Shown: positions 35,281-46,735, numbered from the stretch's first letter. The stretch: DNA of 64,000 nucleotides from Phytophthora sp. 'mugwort' (GCA_033558025.1 JAUCEF010000002.1:496001-560000); one strand, 5' to 3'. Numbers and translations are program-made. The notes: a model not told the origin generated them from the sequence alone.

Positions 35281-36700
35281 TCAGACCATTACCTCCGGAT
35301 ACCTAAGAATTGCTTTCTCAAAGCTGCGAATTACGGTTGTCTCAGCTAACTTGTCCCAAGCAGCAATGATCGACTTAGCGACACGGATGCGATTCTCTTT
35401 GGCAGTGCCTCCGGTAATCCCGCGAAACTTAGACCGGATTTTCGACTTTAGTGGCCCCATCACGCCGACGTCCAGCGGTTGACAAACCGTTGTCGTATTA
35501 GGTGGAAAAGGGACCACCGTAGCGTTGGCTCCTCGATAATGACCCGCTGACCCTCCTCAGAAAGATGGGAGTCAAAATTATCGAGAAGGAGGGCAGTGGG
35601 CCGTCAGTTTCGTATTTAAACAATTGCTTTACATAAAATTGCCAACCAACCGCGTCCATCCACGCGTTCTCCTGCACGGTGTAGTAGTGACCAGGCGGGT
35701 GGTCGGGCAACTCAAGGCGTTCGATGTCCCCACCGAGCTTCCCTCGAATAATGAAGAGAATCGGAAGTTTTGTTTACCTGTAACAACATAAACGAAGTAA
35801 TTAGTCCAAAAACTATAATATAAAATCGTTTTTATGGATGCAGAACCTTTATATTATAAGTTTCGGCTTCAATAAAAACGTTTGAACGTATCATCACCGC
35901 GAACTGCTGTCATTCTGCCAATGTGCATCGTCATCTTAGCAGTTCGAGCGGGATCCTTGCGACCTTTGATAATACAAAAGCGAGACGGCGGCATGTCAAA
36001 ATTGTTGCAGTTTCGTCGGCATTGCTGTAGAGCTTCATGTTCTGTACCCCAAAACTTTGTACAAAACTCCGCTCGCTTCTCTAGCAGTTCTGCAGTCGGA
36101 ATTTTGGCTTCTTGGGGCTTTTGTGCCGAAAAGCCATAGCTACACATTGCAAAAACCAAACTAAAATCAATTAAGCAATAGTTAATTTGTAAAAACGAAG
36201 TTGTCGGCACCAAAAATGATTTTTACCGCTTGCAGATGCGCTGGCACATTCTAACAAGTGACAGCTCAGGGCTTTTTTTGCTCCTCCATGTACCGCGCAC
36301 ATCAGTTCGGCTCCTGCAGCCACATGTAATCGATCATTAAATGCATTGAAAGGACCTAAATGACATAAAGTATAACAAAGTAATTATATATGTTAGTATT
36401 CCCTATTAGTTATCAATGTCAACATACCTTTTCTTCTCTGCATGTATCTTTCATGAGCGTCACAACGGCTGGGACAGTAGGAAATATTTCCTTGCGCCCC
36501 TGCCTCTTGAGCGTCGGCGATCTAGGATGCCGCGAAAGGCGAGCAGGCGGTCAGCCTGCTTCCACCACCCGAAAATTATGCCGCGTGGCCGTTGGAGCTG
36601 GCGCGCTGCTTCGTCAACTCCAACTTGGGCAGCGAGCAGCGCGCCTTCGCGCTGTTCTTTTATCGTGTAGCGCCGCTGCTTTCGCGCCATTTGAGGAAGT
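35281..36700 (-). pseudogene. Pogo-like (DDE_1) transposase remnant
   Basis: At 36460-36690 there is a helix-turn-helix N-terminus (RRYTIKEQREGALLAAQ, ARQLQRPRGIIFGWW). At 35869-36213 are YGFSAQKPQEAKIPTAELL and GRKDPARTAKMTMHIGRMTA. At 35498-35710 is NAWMDAVGWQFYVKQLFKYE, and at 35281-35517 NTTTVCQPLDVGVMGPLKSK. That order matches pogo/Tigger-like transposases. The first catalytic Asp, usually in a YNxDQT motif, is not recognisable (NNFDMPPSR). Large parts are deleted and frames change, so it is dead. Confidence 0.75.
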
Positions 36701-37356
36701 GCGCTTAGTTTTAGCTCGGCAGATGGCGCATTTTACGCCGTCCACCCGATTTTGTTCTTGCTGGATTTGCTAAATAAATGAACATTCTCGCAACTTGATT
36801 CGCTAAAAATATTTTATTTTTTCTATGGAGCCCCGGCTGCCTATTCCTGTTGCCGGCTTTTTAGTCTGGCGGCTTTGTATGTCGTTGTCCGTACAGTCGA
36901 GCTGCCGCGTCGCATTTTTTCGGATGATGAGCCGAGCCCATCACCGTCCAAAGATCGGTGGTAAGGCCACTGACGGCTAGCTAAATGGATGGACTGGGAA
37001 ACGCCATCAAACCTTATTAGATAGGATATTGCCGTCTCGAACGTCTGCGTTAGAACATACCATACATGAATCGCTTCGGGGCTGAAGAGTCCTCATGGTC
37101 TTAACGTCTATGTCATTCTGACATTGACTGGCTCGTACAAAGAGCCGATGTACAGTGTACGACGTCTTCGTGTCTATGCGTTCCCTAGCCTTGTGTCTCG
37201 AGCTTGCTTGCTGAGAGGACGTGCACGACGCAGCACCACAAGCGTTTTCCTGGATGGTCCTCGTTGATCGAGTCTAATCACTTAAGCTGATGCATCTGCC
37301 CAAACGACTCACACACTTACGTACGTGTAGGTCGCATGTACCGCGCTCCAATCCGA
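36701..37356. other. Upstream region of transporter 2
   Basis: No supported gene is present. AT-rich DNA near 36775-36830 precedes the promoter-proximal part. Confidence 0.5.
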
Positions 37357-37363
37357 TCACTCT
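37357..37363 (+). promoter_or_regulatory. Candidate Inr of transporter 2
   Basis: TCACTCT fits TCAYTYY and lies 80 bases before the preferred ATG at 37437. A second match (TCACTTC, 37418-37424) lies only 13 bases from the ATG. If transcription starts at either, the upstream in-frame ATG at 37290 is not in the message. Confidence 0.4.
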
Positions 37364-37436
37364 CCAACGTGCCTTCTCCTCGAGACGTTGCAGCAGCAAC
37401 GCAAGTCCAAGCCACCCTCACTTCAGTCCTGTCACG

Positions 37437-38960
37437 ATGGCAAAGTCGGCTTTCGTAACGATGGACGATGCCAAGGCCTCGTTCAACCTTTTCTGCTGCG
37501 TCCTCGGTATCGGTTCGCTGGCCATGCCGTCCAACTATGCTCGCGCCGGACCCATCTACGCTACGATCGCACTGGCTGTCATGATCTTTGCGAATACGTA
37601 CGCTGCTGTGAAGCTGTCTAAAGCAATGCTCGCTGCTCCGTCGTCTGTCAGGACGTACGGTGATCTCGGTGAATGGGCTCTCGGCAAATGGGGCCGTTTC
37701 TTCACTGTGGTGTCCCAGATGGGCGTCTGTGTGCTCGTTCCCTGTGCCTTCCTGGTGCTTGGTAGTACACTACTTGACGTGTTGTTCCCCGACTCGTTCA
37801 GCCAAACGTTCTGGATCATCTTCATGGCCCTCATGGTCATCCCTGTGTGTCTAATTCCGACGCTCAAGGAGAGTGCCGGCATGGCTTTTGCTGGTTGCAT
37901 TGGTACCGCCATCGCTGATATCATTGCCGTGTCCGTGCTTCAGTATAACATGCGTGGACACCCTTCAATCCCGAAGCCTGACGCCTCATTGCATCAGATT
38001 TTAACGTGCTTTGGGAACTTGGCGTTGGCGTATGGTGCGTCGATTGTGATCCCGGATCTGCAACGCGAACACTCACAGCCACAGCGTATGCCGCGTGTGG
38101 TAATGATCACGATGTTAATCATCTCTGCGTTCTTCTTCGCGATCGCTTTGGCCGGCTACACGGCTGGTGGATGCCAGATCTCGGGCAATATCCTCTACTC
38201 GATCGTCAACACGTCGAATCCATTGGGTGTGGCACCTCTCGGTTTTAGTCCCAATCGCGGCGCCGTTGTCATGGCTTATCTGTTCATGCAAGTGCACATT
38301 TCCATCGCTTTTTCCACTATGATGATGCCGGCGTTCTACATGGCAGAGCGATTGGTACTTGGTATGCACAAGACTGGTCCGATCGTACGATTTAACGCCG
38401 TGGAAACTCAAGAAATCATGGACGAGGACCTGGAACTACAGGAGAAACAGTCGTATGTACCAGCCTTGACGCCCCAGGAACTATCTGGACGTCGCTCAAG
38501 TCTTGAAAAGTCGGACGGTCGGATGTCCCACCTGCGCGCTGCGCTCGAGTTCCCCGACGAGATCACGGAGGAGCAGCTTCGCGAGCCATACAAAGGCGCC
38601 AAGAACACGATCCGGTACATGACGCTGCGTATCACAATTATTAGCATCATGGTTGTCGTCGCCGTCGCCGCGCAGGACAAATTCTTGGACCTGGAAGACT
38701 TTACAGGCTCGACTGCTCACACAGTCAACTGTATGATTATGCCTGTGCTCATCTACTTGCGCGTGTTCTGGAAGAAAATGTCGGTGCTTGACAAGGCTGT
38801 CTCCATGCTGGTGATGGTGGTATGTGGCTGTGTGGGCTTCTACGTCATGATCCATGCTGGCAAACAGTTGTTCACACCGTCGACGGATGAAACCGCGTTC
38901 CCGTACTGCGATGTGGAGTACCAGGACGAGCCGTACTACGTTCATAACAACACCAACTAG
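37437..38960 (+). CDS. AAAP-family amino-acid transporter (copy 2)
   Basis: An intact 507-aa, intron-free paralogue of the protein at 24889. I chose the ATG at 37437 (MAKSAFVTMDDAKASFNLF) because from there it aligns with the start of copy 1. The frame is open back to an ATG at 37290, but that 49-aa extension has no counterpart in copy 1. The same set of about eleven membrane segments is present, with FNLFCCVLGIGSLAMPSNYA near residues 14-33 and the identical C-terminus YYVHNNTN. Differences concentrate in the hydrophilic loop around residues 305-385. Both copies are probably plasma- or vacuolar-membrane amino-acid carriers. The paralogues may differ in expression, since their promoters do not look alike. 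Confidence 0.93.
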   Translation: MAKSAFVTMDDAKASFNLFCCVLGIGSLAMPSNYARAGPIYATIALAVMIFANTYAAVKLSKAMLAAPSSVRTYGDLGEWALGKWGRFFTVVSQMGVCVLVPCAFLVLGSTLLDVLFPDSFSQTFWIIFMALMVIPVCLIPTLKESAGMAFAGCIGTAIADIIAVSVLQYNMRGHPSIPKPDASLHQILTCFGNLALAYGASIVIPDLQREHSQPQRMPRVVMITMLIISAFFFAIALAGYTAGGCQISGNILYSIVNTSNPLGVAPLGFSPNRGAVVMAYLFMQVHISIAFSTMMMPAFYMAERLVLGMHKTGPIVRFNAVETQEIMDEDLELQEKQSYVPALTPQELSGRRSSLEKSDGRMSHLRAALEFPDEITEEQLREPYKGAKNTIRYMTLRITIISIMVVVAVAAQDKFLDLEDFTGSTAHTVNCMIMPVLIYLRVFWKKMSVLDKAVSMLVMVVCGCVGFYVMIHAGKQLFTPSTDETAFPYCDVEYQDEPYYVHNNTN

Positions 38961-39329
38961 ACTTAAAGTAGTCGAAATGAACTTATATCATAGCAGAGAG
39001 TGCAAACTTTCGTGCTCTGCACTTTCAGAACCAATAAACCCAAATGTTTTTAAAATGGTCCATTTTTCATTATGAAAAACTTCATACATGTACTAATATG
39101 TTCAAGCTCCAAAATACTACTAGGAGTACTCTAATACTAAAGCCCAGGACCCAACTCGGCACCTAGGCCACCCACTTTGTAACTTGCCTCGACTTGATTA
39201 TTTCCTCAGTTCCATAACAGACAACATGTCAAACATCCCTTCGCCTGACACGGAAACCCACTCTTTAATAAGGCTTGGCTGTAAGGGCCCATTTTCATAA
39301 TTAATACAGTGTCTTCGTTCACCCTCAAA
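38961..39329. other. Short spacer between transporter 2 and its broken paralogue
   Basis: No gene is seen. It holds the 3' flank of transporter 2. Confidence 0.5.
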
Positions 39330-39735
39330 CTTCTGCAGCGTCTCGGATACTGGTTCGCTCGTCATGTCTTTCCGGAACTATGTTCATGCTGTATCTCACG
39401 ATGTTTTTGTGACACTGGCTGGGTACCAAAACTCTCGTAACGCGCTGTACTCGATCGTAGACACGTTTAATTTGATGTGGCCGCTTGCATGTTACCAGTC
39501 TCATGGCCTACCTGTCCATTTAGCGACTTCCATGCAGGTGTTCATTCCAATGCATCGTAGGAATGCACGAGATTGCCTCCATCGTGTGCTTCAACCCTGA
39601 CGGAGGTCTGGAGCCCGACCTAGATCTACAGGAAAAACAGTCTTGCATGCAAGCCCTTGATGCCAACCAGACGTCTGCTCTTGAAAAACGACAAACTACT
39701 TTGATTCAGTTTTCCGCGTTCGCGAGCTGTAATAC
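39330..39735 (+). pseudogene. Truncated third AAAP transporter copy
   Basis: Fragments line up with the intact paralogues in the same orientation. CGTCTCGGATACTGGTTCGCTCGTCATG at 39340 corresponds to the first membrane helix (GIGSLAMPS). After an internal deletion come LAGYQNSRNALYSIVDTFN (39412-39470; intact copies have LAGYTAGGC...NILYSIV), a block around the VHI helix, and DLDLQEKQSC...LEKRQ (39617-39690; intact copies have EDLELQEKQSYV...LEKSDG). Most helices are missing and frames change. The array is therefore copy 1, copy 2, broken copy 3. Confidence 0.8.
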
Positions 39736-39742
39736 GAAAAGT

Positions 39743-42700
39743 TTACTCCAGTCTCGAGACAAGTTTACGCTTTCGGCGCCATCGCCAGCGCATCGAAGAC
39801 ACGTGTATCTCTGCGCCAATCTCCTCTTCAAAGCAAAGGTTGTCCAGCAGCTCATACAACGCGCTGCCGTAGCGCTCATTCATCCACATGACAAACAAGC
39901 TGCGTTGGAAATAGCTGACACGTTCCTCGAGCAGATATGAAGCGAAGCACATCAAATAGAAATAACGCTCTAGGTAGTTCACCGCACGCAGCATGAAGAA
40001 GTCGCGCTTCGCACTAGGAAGATCGCGATCCACCGCGAGGTCACGACATTGGCTAATGCAATCGCGCAGGTTCTGCATGTGTTCGCATTGGTCAATGGCG
40101 TAGTCGACCAGTAATTTACAATCTGATCCATTGTCAAGCGTCTTAAGTAGCTTGCGGATCACTACAAATTCAGCTGTAACTGCAGCGGACTGACGGCGGT
40201 GGCCTGTGATCCTAGCGCCAAGCGTTTCCTTGAGCAAACTCGGTTTACCCGTAGGCGTCAGAAATGATGACGCGTTGTCCTCAAGGACCACACGCAGCAT
40301 ATACACACAGACGAGTGCAGTTGTAGTACGACCTCGACCCATCTGGCAGTTGCAAATAACTGCCGTCTTCAGCTTCTTTTGAGCTGCTGAGTTTACCTCG
40401 TCTGAAGGTAATTGGAGACCCAGCTCGTTCATAAATGCAGGCAGAAGTAAACGTACCATGTCATCCAAGTCCTTTTCCTCGGGAGCAGTTTCATCCGACA
40501 CTGGGATTCGTGCATAGCGCAAATTGAACTCTGTTTGCTGGGTGGCGTCCTCGTAAACCTCAATTAAGGTCTTGACATCAGTCTGCGGGTTAATATGCTC
40601 CATTGTTTCGTCGTTCACCATTTCCCGAGGTTCATACCAATACATGAAGAGCCCATTGTCCTTGCGGACCTTAGTCTGAAGCTCGAGCTTCACTTGCTGC
40701 TCTATTGCCGTGATTTCGTCCACCTCGATGCCCGGATATTCCACGTTAACCATGAGATCATCTTCATGACGCACGCAGAACGGACGCCCAGTGACATAGA
40801 CGACAGCTTCCTCCCGCAAGTTAATCCAGATTGCACGATCAAACTCTCCACGTAAGTGTTCAATCACGTCGACAATCCCTTGTTCTAAGCACTGGGCCGT
40901 TCCAAAGATTGGCTCTGTCGAAATACGGCGGTAATTCGGGACATTTGTCGTCAATTCGAATGGAATGCGAGCGATACCAAAGAAATGATCCATCTTCAAC
41001 ACACAATTGGTCAGCACCTTGTCGGACTTGTAGCGTACACCACCCAAGTCATCCAACAACCGGAACAGGTTCGGATGTTGCTGGAGCCACTTGGAGAACG
41101 ATGGGTGTGTCTCTTCATCCTCATTATCCGGGGCAGGCTCGTCCCCGCTATGTTTCTGGTGGGTTTCAATCATATAAGCTCCAAACACAATGAGGTAGAA
41201 ATATCTCTCTAAGAAACTCATGGCGTGGTGTAAATAATAGGAACGTTTGGCTGGCTTCGCTTCAGCATTGGACAAGTCGCGGTATTCATGGATCACCGTG
41301 CGAATGTTGCAGATGGATGCACACTCGTCGATAACAGTGTCCACCCATTGTTTCGCTTCTTGGCCATTTTTTAGACGCTTTTGCACTTCGCGGATAACGG
41401 CGAAATTGCCAGATTCCGCGTGGTTTTCGGCTACTTTTTCTGTCGATAGCATTAAAACCTTGGTATTCAAGGTATTCCGTTGGTAAATAAGCCTTCCCAT
41501 CACCATCGCTGTTGTTGTACGACGCTTTCCCATCTGGCAATTAAAAACAAAAGCCGTCGCTCCATCACTCCCAGCGGCTTCCACCAGCTTCATCAGCACT
41601 TCAACATCTCCGTGTTCCGGGGCGTTTTCCCGTTCGATCGGTATTCGGCGGTATACCACACTCTGAATTGTGTCCTTATATTTCGCAACATCCGCACTTT
41701 CATACAGGTCGGGCAACGTCAGCACCTGTTCAGGCTCCGCTGTGTCCACCACTAGCTCGTTTTCTCTCAAAGCCACCTCGTTCCAGTATTCAAACCGGTT
41801 TTCTGCGGCCTTTAACTCCTCCTGCAGACTCGTCTTCAACGACGACTCTAAGACCTGAATTTTATGCCCCGTAATTCCAGGAACCAAGTCGTTTTCATTC
41901 AGTTTCGCACTCCGTCGCGCTGTAAACGGATGTCCATTCACGTAAATCACCGCTTCCTGTGTGATAATTTCCCATTGTCAGTAATCTGTACCAAGTTTTA
42001 CAATAACAGGCAACTTTGTGTACCTCTCTCAAGTTCACCCACATCACCTTGGTGAATCCATCCGCCGCCACTCGACTCAGAATCATCTGAATCCCTTCCT
42101 ATTACAATTACCAATAAAAAATCATCAGAATCTACAGGAGTCACACAAATACACACAAAATACATCTCTAACGTACCAGTGACGGCTGCGCCGAGCCATA
42201 CAACGGCGTCCCCTCGAGGCGTCTGAAGTTGGGAGCAATGTCTCCATGAGGCGTGTCCAGCTCATGACAATTGGGGAACCTGTCCGTCTTGAGAACGTAC
42301 TTCTTGAGCACTTTGGTGCCCTGTACCATGATGCTGCACTGTCTGGTTAGTGTCTGTCGCTGCGTCTTGCCTCTCACTAGCGCCTGGATGCGGATGGCTG
42401 CCTCGCTCTGCTGCTGTCTGCCTCTCAGTGTACTGGCCGACAGTGATTTGCTACCCGTTACAAGCGCATGCAGCCGATTTGCGGCGCCATTGAGGTAAGT
42501 CTTCGGTCTAGAGGGGCTCTTGTCGCCCACGACGCTCCTGTTGCTACTACGCAGCGTTGAGAGCCGCTGAGACGGCGCCACCATCTTGTGCAACTTGGCG
42601 GCGGCCCCGCTAATGTAACTTAAGGGTCTAGGGGCAGCCGGATCGGCCGAGACGCCCCCGCTTGAGTTGCTGGAAGAGCTCTCGCGGCGCTGCTGCTGCG

Positions 42701-42863
42701 CGAACAAGGCACGGACTGGGGCCAGCAGAAGACGGAGCTCGCTCTCCGGATCCTGTGCGTGCTGGATCGTCGCCGCATGCGCGTAGATTCCGACGAGGAG
42801 GGCGTCTAGTACGTCCATTTGTTCGTCCATTTGGGTCTCTGGGAGCGGATTGCGTGGCGTCAT
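39743..42863 (-). CDS. Paladin-type tandem phosphatase-like protein with IQ motif
   Basis: I model three exons, 42177-42863, 42024-42098 and 39743-41956, giving 991 aa. The introns (78 and 67 nt) have GTACGT and GTACAC donors and AG acceptors. Splicing creates YGSAQ...WVNLREEAVIYVNGHPF, which mirrors the second repeat's FGTAQ...WINLREEAVVYVTGRPF. Two phosphatase-like domains each carry a CX5R loop: NCQMGKRRTTT (Cys394) and NCQMGRGRTTT (Cys791). Asn replaces the usual His before each Cys. This layout fits paladin (PALD1) relatives. The first exon adds an IQ motif (IRIQALVRGKTQR, residues 157-169), a predicted calmodulin site, and two related repeats at about 79-106 and 119-147. It is probably cytosolic. 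Activity is uncertain, since paladins may lack it. Confidence 0.85.
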
Positions 42864-42881
42864 CCGAAGTGGGTATTGTAT

Positions 42882-42888
42882 GGAGTGA
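42882..42888 (-). promoter_or_regulatory. Candidate Inr of the paladin-like gene
   Basis: The minus strand reads TCACTCC, a TCAYTYY match, 19 bases before the ATG. This predicts a very short leader. Confidence 0.45.
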
Positions 42889-42999
42889 TTTTAACTGAAG
42901 CCCAGTATGGTACTGTAGATGACTACATTGTTTTGGTAGCTGAAATTTGATACTGGGTGACGAAACGATCGGAAGCACTGTTGTGACTTATCGGTTTGC

Positions 43000-43315
43000 A
43001 ATAAGAGAGTGATCATTTGAAAAAGAGGGGGTGAAAGTCACATAAAACGACCAAGGAAGGAGAGCGGTTGCGAGCGCGCGTAGCCACAGCAAACCCCTGC
43101 GGCCCTGCTTCGCGGGCATCACGGACGGTATTTGCGGAGGTGGGCCCAGCGCCGAGCTTTCCAGCGAGCCGAGCACTGTAGCGGACTGAACTTAGTATAT
43201 TTTCCTCGCAGGAGCGCAGCGACTGCCTTGCGAAGCAAAGCCAAAGACCGTGATGCCATCGGATCTCGAGAGGGTAGGGTAGAGATAAATGTGAGCCTTC
43301 AATACAAAACTACAG
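43000..43315 (-). repeat. Dispersed LTR-like repeat (copy 2, inverted)
   Basis: It is the reverse complement of 32035-32385 with substitutions and one rearranged segment near 43105-43135. No coding part of a retrotransposon lies next to it, so it looks like a solo LTR or a short non-autonomous element upstream of the paladin-like gene. Confidence 0.6.
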
Positions 43316-43639
43316 TGTAATTCAAAAATGTCACGAGGCTAGATGGGCACAGCAAAAAAATTCTGCACAAATCAACGCATCGCACACCACCTCAGCTGAT
43401 CTCCTTTCCCATATTCACATTAATAAATACTATCCATATAGTGCGCTAGAGCTGCAGAGTTAAAATACCCCCCCCCCCCCAACAGTATGTATTAGAAAGA
43501 TTTTCGCAACCGTCCTAATCTCAATCCGATTCCAGTTATCATGACGAGACTTGTTTCGGATTAGGACCGAGAAGTTTTACGTTTCGAAAAGGAATCCTAT
43601 TCATAGTCAGAACGAATGGAAGTCAGTGCAAACAAAAAT
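43316..43639. other. No gene; contains a C-run
   Basis: The spacer holds a long poly-C run near 43471-43484, preceded by GTTAAAATA. It may include the left end of the following Harbinger-like element, but I could not find a matching right end. Confidence 0.4.
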
Positions 43640-44760
43640 CTCACCATCAGCGAAATGGCAACCAGTGTGGAGTGTCGTTGAGCGCAGCCCTGCTGGTGTC
43701 GCCTGCGCAAGCTATGTTTGTCGTAGCTATGGTGGTGGAGCTAGATGGAGAGCAAATTGAGCGGCCATTGATTCCAGACATTCGGTTCAACATTAGAGCA
43801 TTAAAAAAGACGGATGCAGATGCGCTCATCGAGTATCGCTTTACGGGCCCCGATATTATTCGAATTGCTCATGCTCTACGACTACCCGAGTCACTCGGGC
43901 CGAGTGTGTCATAACGGACACCCGCGATCGCGTCAGCTGCTACGAAGCCCTTGCCACGCTTCTAAAGAGCTGCATTTCCGTGTCGGTTACCGACATTTCG
44001 GAAATCGTTTGGCCGTTCGGATGGGGTTTGCTGTCGAGTCATACTGAGTGTGGGTAAGATATTCAAGCATTTATCTATACGTTGTACATACTTTTGCTAA
44101 CTACAGTGCTGCTAGCTTCTGTGACAATGAGCAGATGGGATGAACTTCTCTTCTTTAGCGATAATATGTTTGTGCGCCGACTCCAACGATACAAGCGTGC
44201 CGTGACAGTTGTGTGAGGTCTATCGTCGATGGTATTGATCTATTCATTGATGGCACTAAGCATTTCATCTGCCGCCCCAGTCCGCGCCTCAATGGACCCC
44301 GAGATGCAATGTTACAAAACGTTGTGTACAGTGGCCACAAGAGGCGTCACTGTCTTTCCTATCAAGGCGTGATAGCGCCGGATGTTTTTTTTGTTGTCTA
44401 TTTTTGGGGTCCTGTAGACGGCCGCCGTCATGACACAATGCTGCTCCGCCAGAGACGCCTACAGGATTACGTGCGATCTGACCCGACACTACGAAACCTC
44501 GACTTCACAATTTCATAGTGATCCAGCCTATAGTGTATCGGATTTAATATCCGTCCCCTATCAGGGTGCTACGCTCAACTCAGATATGAAGGTCTGCAAC
44601 ATTCTTTTAGTACACTACGCGTTGCAGTCGAGCTGGGTATTAATCACGTCAAGCGATACTTCGCGCACCTTGAGTATGCAAGAGCGCATAAGCTGCGGCT
44701 TTCTCCCATTGCTGTGGCGATGAAGCGTGCGGTGCTTTTCGCGAACATTCACACGTGTAT
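43640..44760 (+). pseudogene. Harbinger-like DDE transposase (element B)
   Basis: The N-terminal part at 43672-44047 shows DADALIEYRFTGPDIIRIAH and LRLPES, the usual DDE_Tnp_4 start. A frame change leads to VDGIDLFIDGTKHFICRP (first Asp, about 44247), VVYSGHKRRHCLSYQGVIAP, VVYFWGPVDGRRHDTMLLRQ and then FHSDPAYSVS (second Asp, 44508-44540). The tail has TLNSDMKVCNILL and short fragments. The catalytic Asp residues are present, but at least two frameshifts and stops split the gene, so it is inactive. Confidence 0.78.
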
Positions 44761-44907
44761 AAATGAAGGAAACCAAGTAAGCCTTATATGTTCCAGCTCA
44801 AACCACCAGTCTTAGAGGAGTATTTAAGTTGAAGAATGAAGCAATAAATGCGTGCAATGAATGCGATTTTAAGTTAGTTGGCTTCGTTGGCATGCACCCA
44901 CCTCGAA

Positions 44908-45560
44908 TTACGCGGCTTTGTCATCCGGGTTACGTTTGACTTGCGTTGCGCGTGGAGACGTTCGCTGGTTGAGCACCGAGATCATCAAGCTGATGCGTCG
45001 ACTTTCTGCCTCCATTAAACCTTGTCGGAATTTAAATTCCTGATCGCGTTGGTCTCGACGCTCCTGATACGCCTCTTCACGCTCGCGCTTGCGCACCTCC
45101 AGCATATTTTCATGTTGCTGGCGTCATAATGTCATGTCCTCGCGCAACACACCTTGAATGCCTTGCACTTGCTCCACTTGTGACTCCATCAATGCCACAA
45201 GGGAGGCTAGAATAGTGTGTTTCACCTTTGTCGGGGTCTCCCTGCTACTAGACGATGCCATCGAATCCGTCGGTAGTGCTTCACCTCTCTCTGCATTATC
45301 TGCTGCACGTTTTGCATCCGATAGACGCTGTTCTCTCAGATGATGCATCGCTGAGTCACGCACAACAGCCCCCGCGCAGTCTTTCGTATTCGATTCATTC
45401 ATAGCTTTTTCTTTCGCAAGCTGCGTTTTGCTCTTCCACTCGTCGAAGCCGCTCATAATGTCGTCCATCAATCGGCGAAGCTCTGTATACTCTTCATCAA
45501 CGGCGGATGCCTTCGCCGACCCTGCCTCTTGAATATGATGCCTAGCCAGCAGAGTGTTAA
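44908..45560 (-). pseudogene. Accessory-protein remnant of element B
   Basis: Minus-strand frames read DEEYTELRRLMDDIMSGFDE near 45440-45500, then a 115-codon segment (45124-45471) and the charged helix VRKREREEAYQERRDQRDQE, FKFRQGLMEAESRRISLMIS at 44908-45105. A stop at about 45122 separates the last two. Charged C-terminal coiled coils of this kind are typical of the second, Myb/SANT-type protein of Harbinger-like elements. The DNA-binding part is not recognisable here. It converges on the transposase at 43640-44760. Confidence 0.55.
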
Positions 45561-46704
45561 ACCGATTCTGACAGGATTGCTATTGACCGACTCCATGTTG
45601 AAGATAGACAGTTTATTTAGGCGCTCCGCAAAACTACCTGTCATGCCTCCATGACTTTGTTTCGCCCTAGGCGATACGGGAGATTCAGTTGACCTCCTTA
45701 ATGAATAGCAACCCTTCGTCTGAGCCGAATCGCTTTCTTGTTTAGAGTTTAAGATGCTTGGTCGTCGGGACTTTGCTGGGCAGCATCGGTCAGCAAGGTG
45801 TCATGCATATCGAGAGAAGTATTTGCAACTCCGATCCATGATCACCCGACTCAGAAGAAGCTCTGGTAAACAAGGAGACCTGCGTGCGTCAGAAAGGACG
45901 ATTCGGTTTGGGGTTCATTGCTCTGTATATTGCTTGAGCTCATGTCCAGTCCGTATTCATTCTAATTTTCGTAACAAACATTTACATGGCCAAAAGTTAA
46001 ATTAATGCACCCTGCTTCGGTCCGCTCTCACAGTCACTTACATGTATACTCACAGCTCTCTCGCTATTGCATACCAACGGCAAAGCTCACTGCTCACAGT
46101 TGTACTTGCACGTGTTCGAGACACACAGCTGTGTGTTACTTGCATAACGTTTCAAATAGCACAGGTGAGGTTAGATTCGCCTCCATTCGCGAGCAACTAG
46201 TAGGTTGTAATATCTAACAGCACCCACCAGCACTTGGCAGCGGCTGAAGGCTTCGGGAAGCTCAGCTTTGCTCGCGTTGAAACCGTGGAAGCACGTGTAG
46301 CTAGGACGTATATATAACAGTTAACCTATGTCAGTCGCCTTCACATGCACCACAGGTAACAACAGACCGCGTGGTCTCTAGACTTAGGTTCACGCACGGC
46401 AAACAGCAGTCTTCGACTAAGCAAGCACGCAAACATAGCATACAAAGGTTTTCAGCAGTGTGGCTGGCAGCACTATGCCGAGTAATACACGTACTCGGAG
46501 CCTGAATCCGGATTACAGTCCTGTAACGCTGGCAAGACACAAGAGCACGACTTGTAGCAGTCGCCGCGCCGTAAAGACTGTTGGAGCGTGTTAGCCCCTC
46601 CCTCCCACCAGCTAATTTCATGTGCAGCACATCACATCCGTTTCTGAACTAACTCCGGAACCAGAGCTCCGATTCAGACTTCCTTAGTCGATTTGTAGCT
46701 GTAT
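45561..46704. other. Intergenic, no gene
   Basis: Only short frames are present. I could support no RNA gene, repeat or domain. Confidence 0.45.
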
Positions 46705-46735
46705 GGGCGTGGTCGGGGAACGATCGTTTTAGTTT
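46705..46735 (+). repeat. Left terminal inverted repeat of element C
   Basis: GGGCGTGGTCGGGGAACGAT followed by CGTTTTAGTTT. It pairs with the right end at 49029-49060 with about six mismatches in 31 positions. Confidence 0.7.

Noticed and set aside
37290..37436. The 49-residue N-terminal extension of transporter 2
   Set aside because: It has no counterpart in copy 1, lies at or upstream of the Inr candidates, and looks like untranslated leader read in frame.
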